Of a DNA stretch of 64,000 bases, positions 18,489 to 28,519 are shown piece after piece (the stretch's first letter is position 1; the number at the start of each line of letters is the position of its first letter). Location: positions 496,001-560,000 of the forward strand of contig NZ_LZGK01000011.1 in assembly GCF_001690705.1 (NCBI RefSeq), in the 5' to 3' direction. Made by a program: the position numbers and the translations under genes. The notes under the pieces are model-generated. The model did no database searches. It was not told the origin of the DNA and saw only the letters and a program-made list of their open reading frames with translations. The DNA is from Gilliamella sp. wkB178 (GTDB lineage: Bacteria > Pseudomonadota > Gammaproteobacteria > Enterobacterales > Orbaceae).

Positions 18489-20270
18489 TTAAAATTTTGG
18501 AGCAGAGGAACGACCACTTCCGGATTGACGACTACGTTTCTTAGGTGAAGATGTTCCAGCTGAATCAGCTTTATTACTTCTTCGTCCACGTTTAGTTTCG
18601 GATGAACCTGTTACTAAGCTCATTTTCATTGGTTGGTTAAGTACTCTTACTTTTTCAAAGTGCTTTAATATATCTTTTGGCATTCCCTTTGGTAATTCTA
18701 CTGTAGAATAGGTTTCATACAGTTTGATATTACCAATATAGCGGCTACTAATATCCGCTTCATTAGCTATAGCACCAACAATATGACGAACTTCAACACC
18801 ATTTTCTTTGCCTACTTCAATACGATACATATCCATATCACCAACATCTCGTCGTTCACGACGTTTTGGTGTTTCACGGTTATCTCCTCGTAATCGACGT
18901 TCACCACTACCCCCAGTATGATCACGATTCTCTCGAGATGGTTTTAAGACCGGATCAGGAGGAAGAATTAATGAACGTTCTCCTTGAGCTAACTTTAATA
19001 AAGCTGTTGCAATAGTTTCTAGATCAGCACCACACCCTACTTGTATTTGTTCTAGTAGTGTCTGATATTGATCTAAATCACTACTTTCAAGTTGTTTTTG
19101 TACTTGCTCAGTAAATTTAACCAAACGACGTTTTTCTAATAATTCTTTGGATGGTAATCCTACTTCAGGAATCGGTTTTTTAATCGTTTGTTCAATATTT
19201 TTAAGTAAACGTCGCTCACGACTATCAACAAATAAAATTGCTCGGCCTGCACGACCAGCCCTACCTGTTCGCCCTATTCGATGCACATAGGATTCGGAAT
19301 CTAACGTAATATCATAATTAATAACTAAACTAATGCGTTCAACATCTAAACCGCGTGCAGCCACATCGGTTGCAATTAAAATATCTAATCGTCCATTACG
19401 TAAGCGATCTAATGTTTGCTCCCGCAATTGTTGAGTCATATCACCATTAAGTGCAGCACAGCTATAACCATGTTTTTCTAGTACTTCTGCTACATCTAAA
19501 GTTGCGGTTTTGGTACGTACGAAAATAATTGCTGCATCAAAATCCTCTGCTTCCAAAAAACGAATAATCGCTTCGTTCTTACGCATACCTCGAACCAACC
19601 AGTAACTTTGATCAATATCTGGAGCTGTTTGATTAGTAGACTTAATCTGAACTTCCTTAGGGTTGTGCATAAATCGTTTAGTAATACGACGAATTGGTGC
19701 TGGCATTGTAGCGGAAAATAATGCTGTTTGGTGATCCTCAGGAATCGCCGCCATGATACTTTCAACATCATCAATGAAACCCATTCTTAACATTTCATCT
19801 GCTTCATCAAGTACTAAGCCTTTTAAATTAGAAAGATCCAATGTCCTACGATTTAAGTGATCAAGTAAACGGCCTGGTGTACCAACTACAATTTGTGGAC
19901 CTTGCTTCAAAGCACGAAGTTGAACATCATAACGTTGCCCACCATACAATGGCAAAACTTTTAATCCTTTCATATATTTTGAATATTCAGCACAAGCTTC
20001 AGCAACTTGAATAGCTAATTCTCGGGTAGGTGCTAAAACTAAAAGCTGCGGAGCTTTAAGATTAATATCAATATTCATTAAAAAAGGAATCGAAAATGCG
20101 GCGGTTTTTCCACTACCGGTTTGCGCCATTCCTAATACATCATTTCCCGCTAATAATAGAGGAATACATTCTGATTGAATTGGTGATGGCTTGTTAAAAC
20201 CAAGATCAGTTAGTGCATTAAGAATTTCCTCAGATAATCCAAGGTCAATAAAAGAAACTTCTGTTGTCAT
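18489..20270 (-). CDS. deaD: DEAD-box ATP-dependent RNA helicase DeaD (CsdA)
   Basis: RNA helicase for ribosome assembly and mRNA unwinding, important in the cold. The Q motif FNKPSPIQ (25-32), Walker A AQTGSGKT (49-56), LDEADEML and SAT motifs and the ARGLDVERI and [10 protein letters not shown] helicase motifs are all present. A DbpA-like RNA-binding domain (about 480-560) and a basic Ser/Arg tail follow. At 593 aa it is slightly shorter than E. coli DeaD. It is the last gene of the rpsO-pnp-nlpI-deaD cluster. Confidence 0.96.
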   Translation of the reverse strand: MTTEVSFIDLGLSEEILNALTDLGFNKPSPIQSECIPLLLAGNDVLGMAQTGSGKTAAFSIPFLMNIDINLKAPQLLVLAPTRELAIQVAEACAEYSKYMKGLKVLPLYGGQRYDVQLRALKQGPQIVVGTPGRLLDHLNRRTLDLSNLKGLVLDEADEMLRMGFIDDVESIMAAIPEDHQTALFSATMPAPIRRITKRFMHNPKEVQIKSTNQTAPDIDQSYWLVRGMRKNEAIIRFLEAEDFDAAIIFVRTKTATLDVAEVLEKHGYSCAALNGDMTQQLREQTLDRLRNGRLDILIATDVAARGLDVERISLVINYDITLDSESYVHRIGRTGRAGRAGRAILFVDSRERRLLKNIEQTIKKPIPEVGLPSKELLEKRRLVKFTEQVQKQLESSDLDQYQTLLEQIQVGCGADLETIATALLKLAQGERSLILPPDPVLKPSRENRDHTGGSGERRLRGDNRETPKRRERRDVGDMDMYRIEVGKENGVEVRHIVGAIANEADISSRYIGNIKLYETYSTVELPKGMPKDILKHFEKVRVLNQPMKMSLVTGSSETKRGRRSNKADSAGTSSPKKRSRQSGSGRSSAPKF

Positions 20271-20612
20271 GTAAACTCGCTTATTATTTCTAACTATATA
20301 AACTAACTTTTTGAAATGTCATAACATTAACACTAATCCACAGTAAATAAGTATTACTAAGCAAGACTTAATAATTTATATTATTTGAAACATTTCAAAT
20401 TAAAGAAAGTATATAAGAATATAATGCCAGCTTACTAAATTGAAAATTTACAACTCACCCCAATAACTAATTGTCAATAAATATCCTATCAAAATAAAAT
20501 TTATTTTAATTAAACATAAAATTAACTAATAATATTATTTAAGAATACAATATTGGCAAATCAGAACTACGCTATAACAATATTTTCACTTTTAAAACTG
20601 GCATGACCCTTG
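20271..20612 (-). other. Intergenic leader between nlpI and deaD (342 bp)
   Basis: No convincing gene. I looked for a homologue of the short E. coli peptide YrbN that precedes deaD and did not find one. A TTGACA (20477-20472 on the minus strand) could be a -35 for a separate deaD promoter, but the -10 region is poor. A long AT-rich leader would fit cold-shock control of deaD; this is only an inference. Confidence 0.3.
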
Positions 20613-21464
20613 TTACTTAGTTTCAAGTAACTTCATTTCGTATAGTGCCTGTTGATGTTCAACAAAGTTATAAATATTATTGGATAAAGCATATTTAAAT
20701 AACATTTTGGCACGCTCGTTGTCACCTTTATTTAGATAATATTTACCTAAATAAAAGTAGGCTTCACAAAGACGTTCGGCTAATTGCCGATTATTTTCCA
20801 CACCTTTTTGAAGATTTTGCATTAATTTAGATTCATTAATTTTCCCTAAATAAAATGCAATGATATCACTACTATAAATCGTTTTATCAGTCATAAGATC
20901 ATAACGTTTTTGTAGCATTTTTCCGGCATCTTTATTATCGATTTCTTTTTCGATCAAATAAAGCCATAGAATTCTGATTGGTTCATTAACATCATATTGA
21001 TAAAATTGCAGTGCATCACGCTGTGCTGCTTGATAATGTCCTGTACGGTATGAAGTAATTGCCCGATTCAAATAAGCATAAGCATAAGCACGATCTAGTT
21101 CTAATGTGGTATTAAAAGACATTAAAGCATTATCAAAATCACCGTCTCTTAATGCGTAAGTTCCTAAAAAATTGTAAACATCAGGAATTTCCGGATTAAA
21201 ACTAAGTAATTGAGAAAAATCACTTTGTGCAAAAGCTTTAAACCCTAAAGAATCATACACAGTACCACGTTCAAAAATTAGCTGCATCCGTGTTACTGTG
21301 TCAATATCTCTGCGTGATAACTGCTGACTTAGCTGAGCAATTTTCAATTCATCATCATAAGAAACTTGTTCAGGCACTGATAGTAAAGGTTGAGAGTTAG
21401 AGCAACCCGATAAAAGAATAACAGTTAACAAACCGCATACAATCCTCAGGTTGAATAATCTCAT
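20613..21464 (-). CDS. nlpI: Lipoprotein NlpI (TPR adaptor)
   Basis: Outer-membrane lipoprotein with tetratricopeptide repeats. In E. coli it binds Prc and directs degradation of the endopeptidase MepS. The signal peptide ends in lipobox LLSGC with Cys21. TPR helices include VYNFLGTYALRDGDFDNALM and AYAYLNRAITSYRTGHYQAA. At 283 aa it is near the usual 294. It lies 24 bp downstream of pnp. Its partner gene prc is also in this window. Confidence 0.94.
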   Translation of the reverse strand: MRLFNLRIVCGLLTVILLSGCSNSQPLLSVPEQVSYDDELKIAQLSQQLSRRDIDTVTRMQLIFERGTVYDSLGFKAFAQSDFSQLLSFNPEIPDVYNFLGTYALRDGDFDNALMSFNTTLELDRAYAYAYLNRAITSYRTGHYQAAQRDALQFYQYDVNEPIRILWLYLIEKEIDNKDAGKMLQKRYDLMTDKTIYSSDIIAFYLGKINESKLMQNLQKGVENNRQLAERLCEAYFYLGKYYLNKGDNERAKMLFKYALSNNIYNFVEHQQALYEMKLLETK

Positions 21465-21488
21465 TTCGAACTCCCAGTGAATAACTTT

Positions 21489-23603
21489 TTATTCTGCTAT
21501 AGGTACGTCATCAGTTTTTGGTTCAATAGCATCTTTCATACTTAAACGAATTCGACCTTGGCGATCAATTTCTAATACTTTAACATTCACTTCTTGACCA
21601 ACTTTTAGATAATCAGCGACTTTTTCAACTCGATGATCGGCTATTTGAGAAACATGAACTAGTCCTTCTTTTCCACCAATAATTGCAACAAAAGCACCAA
21701 AATCAACAATTCTGGTCACCTTACCTGTATAAATTTTACCAATTTCTACATCTGCGACTAAATTGTTAATACGATTCATGGCGTCTTTTGCCTTATTACC
21801 ATCAGAGGCAGCAATTTTAACGGTACCATCATCAGTAATCTCAATCGTTGTTCCGGTTTCTTCCGTTAATGCTCGAATAGTGGCACCACCTTTACCAATA
21901 ATATCACGGATTTTGTCAGGATTAACATTCATAGTATAAATGCGCGGTGCAAATTCGGAAATTTCTTTGCGAGGTTTATTTATCGCTTGTTCCATTACAC
22001 CTAAAATATGCAATCGGGCACCTTTAGCTTGATTCAATGCTACTTGCATAATTTCTTTAGTGATACCTTCTATTTTGATATCCATTTGCAAAGCACTTAC
22101 ACCTTCACTAGTACCAGCTACTTTAAAATCCATATCACCAAGATGATCTTCATCACCTAAAATATCAGATAATACGACAAAATTGTCACCTTCTTTAACC
22201 AATCCCATTGCTATTCCGGCAACAGACGATTTAATTGGTACCCCCGCATCCATAAGAGCTAAAGAAGCACCACACACTGAAGCCATTGAGGATGAACCAT
22301 TTGATTCAGTAATTTCTGATACTACGCGTACAGTATACGGAAACTCTTCAGGACTAGGCATTACGGCAGCAACACCTCGTTTTGCCAAACGACCATGACC
22401 AATTTCTCGGCGTTTAGGAGAACCAACCATACCAGTTTCACCCACAGAATAAGGAGGAAAATTATAATGTAATAAGAAACGGTCAGTATATTCACCAGTT
22501 AATTCATCAATTATTTGCGCATCACGTTCAGTACCTAATGTCGCCGTGACTAAAGCTTGGGTTTCACCTCTGGTAAACAGTGCACTTCCATGGGTTCTTG
22601 GTAATACATTAGTACGAATATCAAGTGCACGAATCATATCTTTTTCACGCCCATCAATTCGAGGTTCACCAGCAATAACACGTTTACGAACAATTTGACT
22701 CTCTAAATCAACAATAATATTGATAATTTCAGTTTCATCAAGTTCTTCATTTTGTGCTTTTAAAGTAGTCAATACATCATCTTTGATTAAATCAATCTGA
22801 GCATAACGCGCTTGTTTTTCAGTAATACGATAAGCTTCACCTAATCGATCTTTAGCAAGATCAGCTACAACATTATATAATGTTTCATTCTTTTCTGGCG
22901 CAATCCAATCCCATTTTTGGCAATTAGACTTAGCGACAAATTCATTAATATTATCAATCACTATTTGCTGTTGTTCATGACCAAAAACTACCGCAGCAAG
23001 CATTTGCTCTTCACTTAAAAGATCTGCTTCTGATTCAACCATTAATACAGCGCTTTTAGTACCAGCAACCACTAGATCTAAACGGCTATTTACCAGTTCT
23101 TTGACTGATGGATTTAATACAAATTCATCATTGATAAAACCAACTCTAGCTGCACCAATAGGGCCATGGAATGGAACTCCAGATAAACATAGTGCTGCTG
23201 AAGCACCAATCATTGCAACTATATCTGGACTAACGTCAGGGTTAACAGAAACCACCGTTGCAATAATTTGAATTTCATTGACAAATCCTTCCGGGAACAA
23301 TGGTCGTAATGGACGATCAATTAAGCGAGCGATTAAAGTTTCACCTTCACTTGGTCGGCCTTCACGTTTGAAAAAACCACCTGGGATACGACCTGCTGCA
23401 TAGCTACGTTCTTGATAATTCACAGTTAAAGGAAAAAAGTCTTGACCTTCTTTAACTTTTTTATTGGCTACAACTGTTACAAATACAGATGTATCATCCA
23501 TATTTACCATCACTGCAGCGGTAGCTTGACGGGCCATGATACCTGTTTCTAATGTTACAGTATGACGACCATATTGAAATTTCTGATATGTCGGATTAAA
23601 CAA
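21489..23603 (-). CDS. pnp: Polyribonucleotide nucleotidyltransferase (PNPase)
   Basis: Phosphorolytic 3'-5' exoribonuclease of the RNA degradosome. Two RNase PH domains flank a helical region. The C-terminal KH domain shows [17 protein letters not shown] and the S1 domain shows [13 protein letters not shown] and [11 protein letters not shown]. At 704 aa it is standard length. It follows rpsO, with a 313-bp leader containing a large hairpin (separate entry). Confidence 0.98.
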   Translation of the reverse strand: MFNPTYQKFQYGRHTVTLETGIMARQATAAVMVNMDDTSVFVTVVANKKVKEGQDFFPLTVNYQERSYAAGRIPGGFFKREGRPSEGETLIARLIDRPLRPLFPEGFVNEIQIIATVVSVNPDVSPDIVAMIGASAALCLSGVPFHGPIGAARVGFINDEFVLNPSVKELVNSRLDLVVAGTKSAVLMVESEADLLSEEQMLAAVVFGHEQQQIVIDNINEFVAKSNCQKWDWIAPEKNETLYNVVADLAKDRLGEAYRITEKQARYAQIDLIKDDVLTTLKAQNEELDETEIINIIVDLESQIVRKRVIAGEPRIDGREKDMIRALDIRTNVLPRTHGSALFTRGETQALVTATLGTERDAQIIDELTGEYTDRFLLHYNFPPYSVGETGMVGSPKRREIGHGRLAKRGVAAVMPSPEEFPYTVRVVSEITESNGSSSMASVCGASLALMDAGVPIKSSVAGIAMGLVKEGDNFVVLSDILGDEDHLGDMDFKVAGTSEGVSALQMDIKIEGITKEIMQVALNQAKGARLHILGVMEQAINKPRKEISEFAPRIYTMNVNPDKIRDIIGKGGATIRALTEETGTTIEITDDGTVKIAASDGNKAKDAMNRINNLVADVEIGKIYTGKVTRIVDFGAFVAIIGGKEGLVHVSQIADHRVEKVADYLKVGQEVNVKVLEIDRQGRIRLSMKDAIEPKTDDVPIAE

Positions 23604-23732
23604 AATAATGTCCTCTTGCTATTAATTATGCTGAAAAATATTAATTTCATAAAAAGTATTTTAAAATCAAACTTATATAAATTAAACAATCAACAATATG
23701 GGGATATTCAACAAAAGATTATTTCACTGTCA

Positions 23733-23775
23733 CGACTAATGACAAATCTATAATTTATAGAGTTCTCATTAGTCG
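23733..23775 (-). promoter_or_regulatory. Long hairpin in the pnp leader, likely RNase III autoregulation site
   Basis: CGACTAATGA (23733-23742) and TCATTAGTCG (23766-23775) form a perfect 10-bp stem. An inner TCTATA/TATAGA stem closes around ATT. It lies about 130-170 nt upstream of the pnp start in the rpsO-pnp gap. In E. coli RNase III cuts a long leader stem here and PNPase then represses its own mRNA. Structure is seen; the role is by analogy. The rest of the 23604-23916 gap shows no gene. Confidence 0.62.
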
Positions 23776-23874
23776 CGCGAAACATGAGAGATAATCATAT
23801 ATTTTGTTGATTTACAAAAATTACTAATTCAACTTTTTAAGGTTCTGCATTATATCAGAGCCCTATTTTTTCAC

Positions 23875-23901
23875 AACGAAAAAGAGGCCTTAGCCTCTTT
23901 T
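23875..23901 (-). terminator. Terminator/attenuator after rpsO
   Basis: AAAAGAGGC-TTA-like loop-GCCTCTTTT (23880-23901) is a 9-bp stem followed on the minus strand by a T-run. It lies 16 bp past the rpsO stop. As in E. coli, some readthrough into pnp is likely. Confidence 0.85.
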
Positions 23902-23916
23902 CAAGTAGATTAATAA

Positions 23917-24186
23917 TTAGCGACGTAAACCTAGTCTTTGAATTAATTGGTTATAACGTTCAATATCTTTACGACGTAAATAATCTAATAATTTACGACG
24001 ACTAGACACCATACGTAATAAACCACGGCGGCTATGGTGATCTTTTTTGTGCTCAGTAAAATGACCTTGTAAATCATTAATACGTGCGGTTAAAAGAGCA
24101 ACTTGAACTTCAGTTGAACCAGTATCATTAGTACCACGGCCATACTCAGCAACAATCTTCGCTTTTGCTTCTACAGTTAGAGACAT
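23917..24186 (-). CDS. rpsO: 30S ribosomal protein S15
   Basis: Primary 16S rRNA-binding protein, 89 aa, standard length. Recognisable blocks are [33 protein letters not shown] and [12 protein letters not shown]. It is first in the rpsO-pnp-nlpI-deaD cluster. The start is preceded by AAGAGG. Confidence 0.99.
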   Translation of the reverse strand: MSLTVEAKAKIVAEYGRGTNDTGSTEVQVALLTARINDLQGHFTEHKKDHHSRRGLLRMVSSRRKLLDYLRRKDIERYNQLIQRLGLRR

Positions 24187-24335
24187 AATAAACCTCTTAA
24201 AATTAATTTAAAAAATGGAGTGTCCGATCTCTAATTCAGATACCCCTCAATATTCATATCATATAATATGAATTGTGCGCAATTATACTGAAATTTACTA
24301 AAATAGCAATTTGATTTATTGCTATCATATTAGAT

Positions 24336-25259
24336 TTACTTGAGTTGAAAACCATACTCTTCTTGAATTAATTTTTTGAGAGCCTCAATATAATTTTGCG
24401 CTGACATACTTAATTGGACTTTTTGTGAAGTAATCCAACCAATCAAGATTTTTTCCTCCACCTCAAGCGGTATAGATAAAATATCTGAGCCATTTAAATC
24501 TGTACTTAAAACCCCAGTACTAATGGTATAACCATTTAAACCATGTAACAAATTAAATAATGTTGCTCTATCACTAACATGAATACTTTTTTTATGATAA
24601 ACAGTACTTAAAATTTCTTCCGAAAAATAAAAAGAATTATATTCCCCTTGTTCAAAAGACAAGTATGGATAATTTTCTAAATCGATAAGCGTCAAAGACT
24701 TCATCGCTGCTAAAGGATGATGTGTACTAATAAATACATGTGGATGAGCTTCAAATAGTGGATTAAAAGTCAGTTTATGTTCTTTGAGTAATCTTAAAAT
24801 AACTTTTTGATTAAAATCAGTAAGATATAATATTCCAACTTCACTACGTAAATTAGCTACATCAGTAATTATGTCATAAGTTTTTGTCTCTCTTAACGTA
24901 AATTCATATTCATCAGTGTTATTTTTTTTTATAAGATTAACAAATGCATTAACTGCAAACGCATAATGCTGAGTGGAAATACTACACAATTGTTTAGAAG
25001 GTTCTTTTTTAGAATAATGTTGCTCTAACAGCTCAGCTTGATCTAAAACTTGTTTAGCATAACCTAAAAATTCAACACCATCAGTAGATAAAGAAACACC
25101 TTTAGAAGTTCGTACAAAAATTTCTATACCAAATTCGGTTTCAAGATCTTTAACAGCAGTTGAAAGGCTAGGTTGAGTAATATATAGATTTTTTGCAGCT
25201 TCATTAATTGAACCTGAGCGGGCAATTTCTATAATATAACGTAATTGTTGAAGTTTCAT
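24336..25259 (-). CDS. LysR-family transcriptional regulator
   Basis: DNA-binding regulator of 307 aa. The N-terminal winged helix-turn-helix spans about 1-60 (LQQLRYIIEIARSGSINEAA, then LYITQPSLSTAVKDLE). The C-terminal two-lobed ligand domain follows (about 90-300). Its target is unknown. It lies just downstream of the TSUP permease gene on the same strand, so that permease is one possible target. The effector domain reads unlike the common enteric LysR groups and more like low-GC Gram-positive members; that is an impression only. Confidence 0.85.
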   Translation of the reverse strand: MKLQQLRYIIEIARSGSINEAAKNLYITQPSLSTAVKDLETEFGIEIFVRTSKGVSLSTDGVEFLGYAKQVLDQAELLEQHYSKKEPSKQLCSISTQHYAFAVNAFVNLIKKNNTDEYEFTLRETKTYDIITDVANLRSEVGILYLTDFNQKVILRLLKEHKLTFNPLFEAHPHVFISTHHPLAAMKSLTLIDLENYPYLSFEQGEYNSFYFSEEILSTVYHKKSIHVSDRATLFNLLHGLNGYTISTGVLSTDLNGSDILSIPLEVEEKILIGWITSQKVQLSMSAQNYIEALKKLIQEEYGFQLK

Positions 25260-25344
25260 AATACTGCTTAAGTTAGGAATATGAAATTAATTATCTAATA
25301 AATTATAAATTCTTCCAATAGAAGAAATAATTACATTTATGCAG

Positions 25345-26100
25345 TTAAAAGAAATTTTCATAAATTAATTTAATACTCATAACAGTTGAAACGGTAATTA
25401 ACATCGGTCTAATTAATTTACGCCCCTTAGCGATAACCATTTTGGCACCTATCCTTGCTCCAATAAATTGACCAATTAACATAATCAAACCAATTGACCA
25501 AACAACTTCTCCTCCAATTATAAAAAAAAGTAAAGCCGCAAAATTAGAAGTAAAGTTTAACACTTTGGTATGAGCAGTTGCTTTGGTAAGATTAAAACCA
25601 GCCAGAGTTATATAGGCTACAGCATAAAAAGATCCAGCTCCTGGACCAAAAAAGCCATCATAAAAACCTATTGTCAAAGCTGGTACTAAGGCAAATTGTA
25701 AAATAGAAAACCTACTTTTACGATCTTCTTCTCCAATTGTTGGTGAAAGTAAAAAATAAAGTCCTACACTAATTGTTAATACTGGTAGTAGCAACCGTAG
25801 AAAATCAGCTTTAATATGCATAACACATATTGTACCTATTGCTGAACCAATAAAAGCAAAACAAATCGCCCATTTTTGTTGTTTTAAATCAACCATCCGT
25901 TGACGAACAAAGTAAAGACTAGCAGAAAAAGAACCTCCACAACTTTGAAGTTTATTGGTGGCTAATGCACTAGCTGGTGGCAATCCAACTGCTAATAACG
26001 CTGGGACAGTTAACAAACCACCTCCCCCGGCGATTGAATCAATAAAACCAGCCAGAGTTGCAACAACAAAAAGCAAAATTAATAATTCATAATTCATCAC
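25345..26100 (-). CDS. yfcA: TSUP-family (TauE/SafE) membrane permease, YfcA-like
   Basis: Predicted sulfite/organosulfonate-type or related anion exporter of 251 aa with about 8 hydrophobic segments. It opens with LLFVVATLAGFIDSIAGGGGLLTVPALL, a classic TSUP repeat. The second repeat includes GFYDGFFGPGAGSF. The annotated start is a GTG overlapping the aroC stop; the next codon is ATG and may be the true start (26097). E. coli yfcA also lies downstream of aroC, but with mepA between; mepA is absent here. Confidence 0.85.
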   Translation of the reverse strand: MMNYELLILLFVVATLAGFIDSIAGGGGLLTVPALLAVGLPPASALATNKLQSCGGSFSASLYFVRQRMVDLKQQKWAICFAFIGSAIGTICVMHIKADFLRLLLPVLTISVGLYFLLSPTIGEEDRKSRFSILQFALVPALTIGFYDGFFGPGAGSFYAVAYITLAGFNLTKATAHTKVLNFTSNFAALLFFIIGGEVVWSIGLIMLIGQFIGARIGAKMVIAKGRKLIRPMLITVSTVMSIKLIYENFF

Positions 26101-27167
26101 TAAATTACATCATCACATTGGGCCCGATAACGAAGATAATGATCCATAAGTACAATTGCCATCATAGCCTCGGCTATCGGTACTGCTCGGATACCTACAC
26201 AGGGATCATGCCTTCCATGAGTAGACACTTCGACCGTTTCTCCATAAATATTAATTGATTTACCAACTTTTTCGATACTTGGTGTTGGTTTAAGAGCAAT
26301 ACTAGCTGAAATAGTTTGACCTGAACTAATACCACCCAAAATACCACCAGCATGATTTGATAAAAAACCCTGTTTAGTCATTTCATCACGGTTTTCACTA
26401 CCACGTTTATTAATCACAGCAAAACCATCACCTATCTCGACACCTTTTACCGCATTAATACTCATTAATGCATGAGCAAGATCTGCATCTAGTTTATCAA
26501 ACACCGGTTCACCAAGTCCAACAGGAACCTTTTCGGCTAGCACACAAACTTTAGCTCCAATTGAATCACCATCTTTTTTTAAGGATCTTAGTAATTGATC
26601 AAGAGCGTCTAGTTTACATTCATCGGCACAGAAAAAAGGATTTTGCTCAACTAGTTGCCAATCTATAAGTTGGCATTCAATATTCCCCATCTGCGCTAAA
26701 TAGCCACGAATAGTGATACCTAATTTTTCTTGCAAATATTTTTTGGCAATAGCACCAGCAGCAACTCGCATAGCGGTTTCACGAGCAGAAGAACGACCTC
26801 CTCCACGATAATCTCGGATACCATATTTTTTTTGATAAGTATAATCAGCATGGCTGGGACGGAAAATATCTTTTATTTGGCTATAATCTTGTGAACGTTG
26901 ATCTGTATTTTCAATTAATAAACCGATACTAGTACCAGTAGTTAACCCATTAAATACACCAGAAAGTATTTTTACTTGATCTGCTTCCCTACGTTGAGTG
27001 GTATAGCGAGATGAACCTGGTCGACGGCGATCTAGATCATGTTGCATATCTATTTCAGTTAAAGCGAGCCCAGGAGGAACGCCATCAACAATACAGCCTA
27101 GTGCAACACCATGTGACTCACCAAATGTGGTAACTTTAAATAATTTTCCAATTGAATTTCCTGACAT
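26100..27167 (-). CDS. aroC: Chorismate synthase
   Basis: Last step of the shikimate pathway: EPSP to chorismate with reduced FMN. At 355 aa it is standard length. Signatures are [58 protein letters not shown] and [13 protein letters not shown]. It is 30 bp downstream of prmB. Chorismate feeds PheA encoded at 50.5 kb. Confidence 0.98.
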   Translation of the reverse strand: MSGNSIGKLFKVTTFGESHGVALGCIVDGVPPGLALTEIDMQHDLDRRRPGSSRYTTQRREADQVKILSGVFNGLTTGTSIGLLIENTDQRSQDYSQIKDIFRPSHADYTYQKKYGIRDYRGGGRSSARETAMRVAAGAIAKKYLQEKLGITIRGYLAQMGNIECQLIDWQLVEQNPFFCADECKLDALDQLLRSLKKDGDSIGAKVCVLAEKVPVGLGEPVFDKLDADLAHALMSINAVKGVEIGDGFAVINKRGSENRDEMTKQGFLSNHAGGILGGISSGQTISASIALKPTPSIEKVGKSINIYGETVEVSTHGRHDPCVGIRAVPIAEAMMAIVLMDHYLRYRAQCDDVI

Positions 27168-27197
27168 AATAATTTTATTCCAATTATTGCAAATTAG

Positions 27198-28091
27198 TTA
27201 TTCAAAACAATAACGATATTTAATTAATTCTTCACATGTTAAAGAAAAAACTCCGTGTCCACCGTTTTCAAATTGAATCCAATTGAAAGGCACATCAGGA
27301 TATTGTTCTTGTAAACTGACCCAACTATTACCTACTTCACAAACTAACACTCCATGTGGAGTTAAATAGTTTATCGCATCAAGCAAAATACGTTTTATTA
27401 TATCTAAACCATCAAATCCCGCTTCAAGAGCCAATTTAGGTTCATATAAAAATTCATCAGGTAAATCACTCATATCTTCATCATCAACGTAAGGCGGATT
27501 TGACACAATCAAATCATATTGCTTCTCTGGCACCGCATTAAATAGATCAGATAAAATTGGCGTTACCTGATAAGTCATTTCATGCAAATCAATATTGGTT
27601 TGAGCAACATCAAGGGCTTCTAAGGAAATATCCGTGATATCAATCTGAGCGTCCGGAAAGGCATAAGCACATGCAATACCAATACAACCGCTTCCGGTAC
27701 ATAAATCTAAAATATTTTTAGGATTATAAGGTAATAATTCTTGAAAGTGGTGATTAATTAATTCACCAATTGGAGAACGAGGAATTAACACTCGCTCATC
27801 AATATAAAAACGGTGCCCACAAAACCAAGCTTGATTAGTTAAATATGGAGTAGGAACACGATCTACAATACGTTTTTGTATAATATCAAACAACTGCTTT
27901 TTTTCGTCATTGGTAAGATTTGCAGCAAAAAATTCTGGAGGAATAAACAACGATAAACCAAGCGTTTCTAAAATAAGTTGTTTAGCTTCATCGATAGGGT
28001 TATCGGTACCATGACCTAAATAAACATCTGATTGACTCATTTGAGATGTAGTCCAGCGGATAAAATCCTGAACGGTATATAAGTTCTCCAT
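27198..28091 (-). CDS. prmB: 50S ribosomal protein L3 N5-glutamine methyltransferase PrmB
   Basis: SAM-dependent methyltransferase that modifies a glutamine in L3. The SAM-binding LDLCTGSGCIGIACAYAFPD motif and the catalytic NPPYVDDEDM motif mark the PrmB/HemK family. The N-terminal helical domain and length (297 aa) fit PrmB rather than PrmC. The prmB-aroC order is conserved with E. coli. Confidence 0.94.
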   Translation of the reverse strand: MENLYTVQDFIRWTTSQMSQSDVYLGHGTDNPIDEAKQLILETLGLSLFIPPEFFAANLTNDEKKQLFDIIQKRIVDRVPTPYLTNQAWFCGHRFYIDERVLIPRSPIGELINHHFQELLPYNPKNILDLCTGSGCIGIACAYAFPDAQIDITDISLEALDVAQTNIDLHEMTYQVTPILSDLFNAVPEKQYDLIVSNPPYVDDEDMSDLPDEFLYEPKLALEAGFDGLDIIKRILLDAINYLTPHGVLVCEVGNSWVSLQEQYPDVPFNWIQFENGGHGVFSLTCEELIKYRYCFE

Positions 28092-28230
28092 AGTAACTCC
28101 AAATGATCGCGGAGAGGAAGGTATTATTTATCATTAATGATGGCTAACCTTAAAACAAATTGCCAAAATAATATCTAAAGTTAACTTTGGCAATATTGTT
28201 AAGCCTAACTATTCTTAGCCTTCAATGACT

Positions 28231-28318
28231 TGGCGGTGAGGAAGGGATTCGAACCCTTGATACGTTGCCGTATACACACTTTCCAGGCGTGCTCCTTCAA
28301 CCACTCGGACACCTCACC
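28231..28318 (-). tRNA. tRNA-Ser (anticodon GGA)
   Basis: An 88-nt class II tRNA starting GGTGAGGTGTCCGAG with a long variable arm and encoded CCA. The loop CTGGAAA between CACGC and GTGTG gives anticodon GGA. Very close to E. coli serW/serX. Confidence 0.96.
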
Positions 28319-28386
28319 TAATTTTTATATAATGTTTTTACAAACAGGCCGCATACTATAATGATCACAAGATAATTAATCAAGTA

Positions 28387-28476
28387 TTAATTCATCACCA
28401 CAATAGCACCAAAGCCAGCCAAGATAACTAATATTGCAACTACAGTCATTAAAGAATATTTTAAATTTGAACTCAT
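28387..28476 (-). CDS. ynhF: YnhF-like small membrane protein, 29 aa
   Basis: Translation is MSSNLKYSLMTVVAILVILA followed by GFGAIVVMN. It is a single membrane helix with a short polar N-terminus. It matches the pattern and exact length of E. coli YnhF as I remember it (MSTDLKFSLVTT start, 29 aa). A near-perfect GGAGGT ribosome site sits 6 bp before the ATG, which argues strongly for translation. Function is unknown. It sits between tRNA-Ser and prc, a different place from E. coli. Confidence 0.8.
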   Translation of the reverse strand: MSSNLKYSLMTVVAILVILAGFGAIVVMN

Positions 28477-28519
28477 CTTCTTACCTCCTGCTAAATAATT
28501 TTACCTATAATTGTTAATA

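Noticed and set aside
20271-20612. yrbN-like leader peptide between nlpI and deaD
   Set aside because: The only short frame with a start there (MPVLKVKILL) has no similarity to YrbN.
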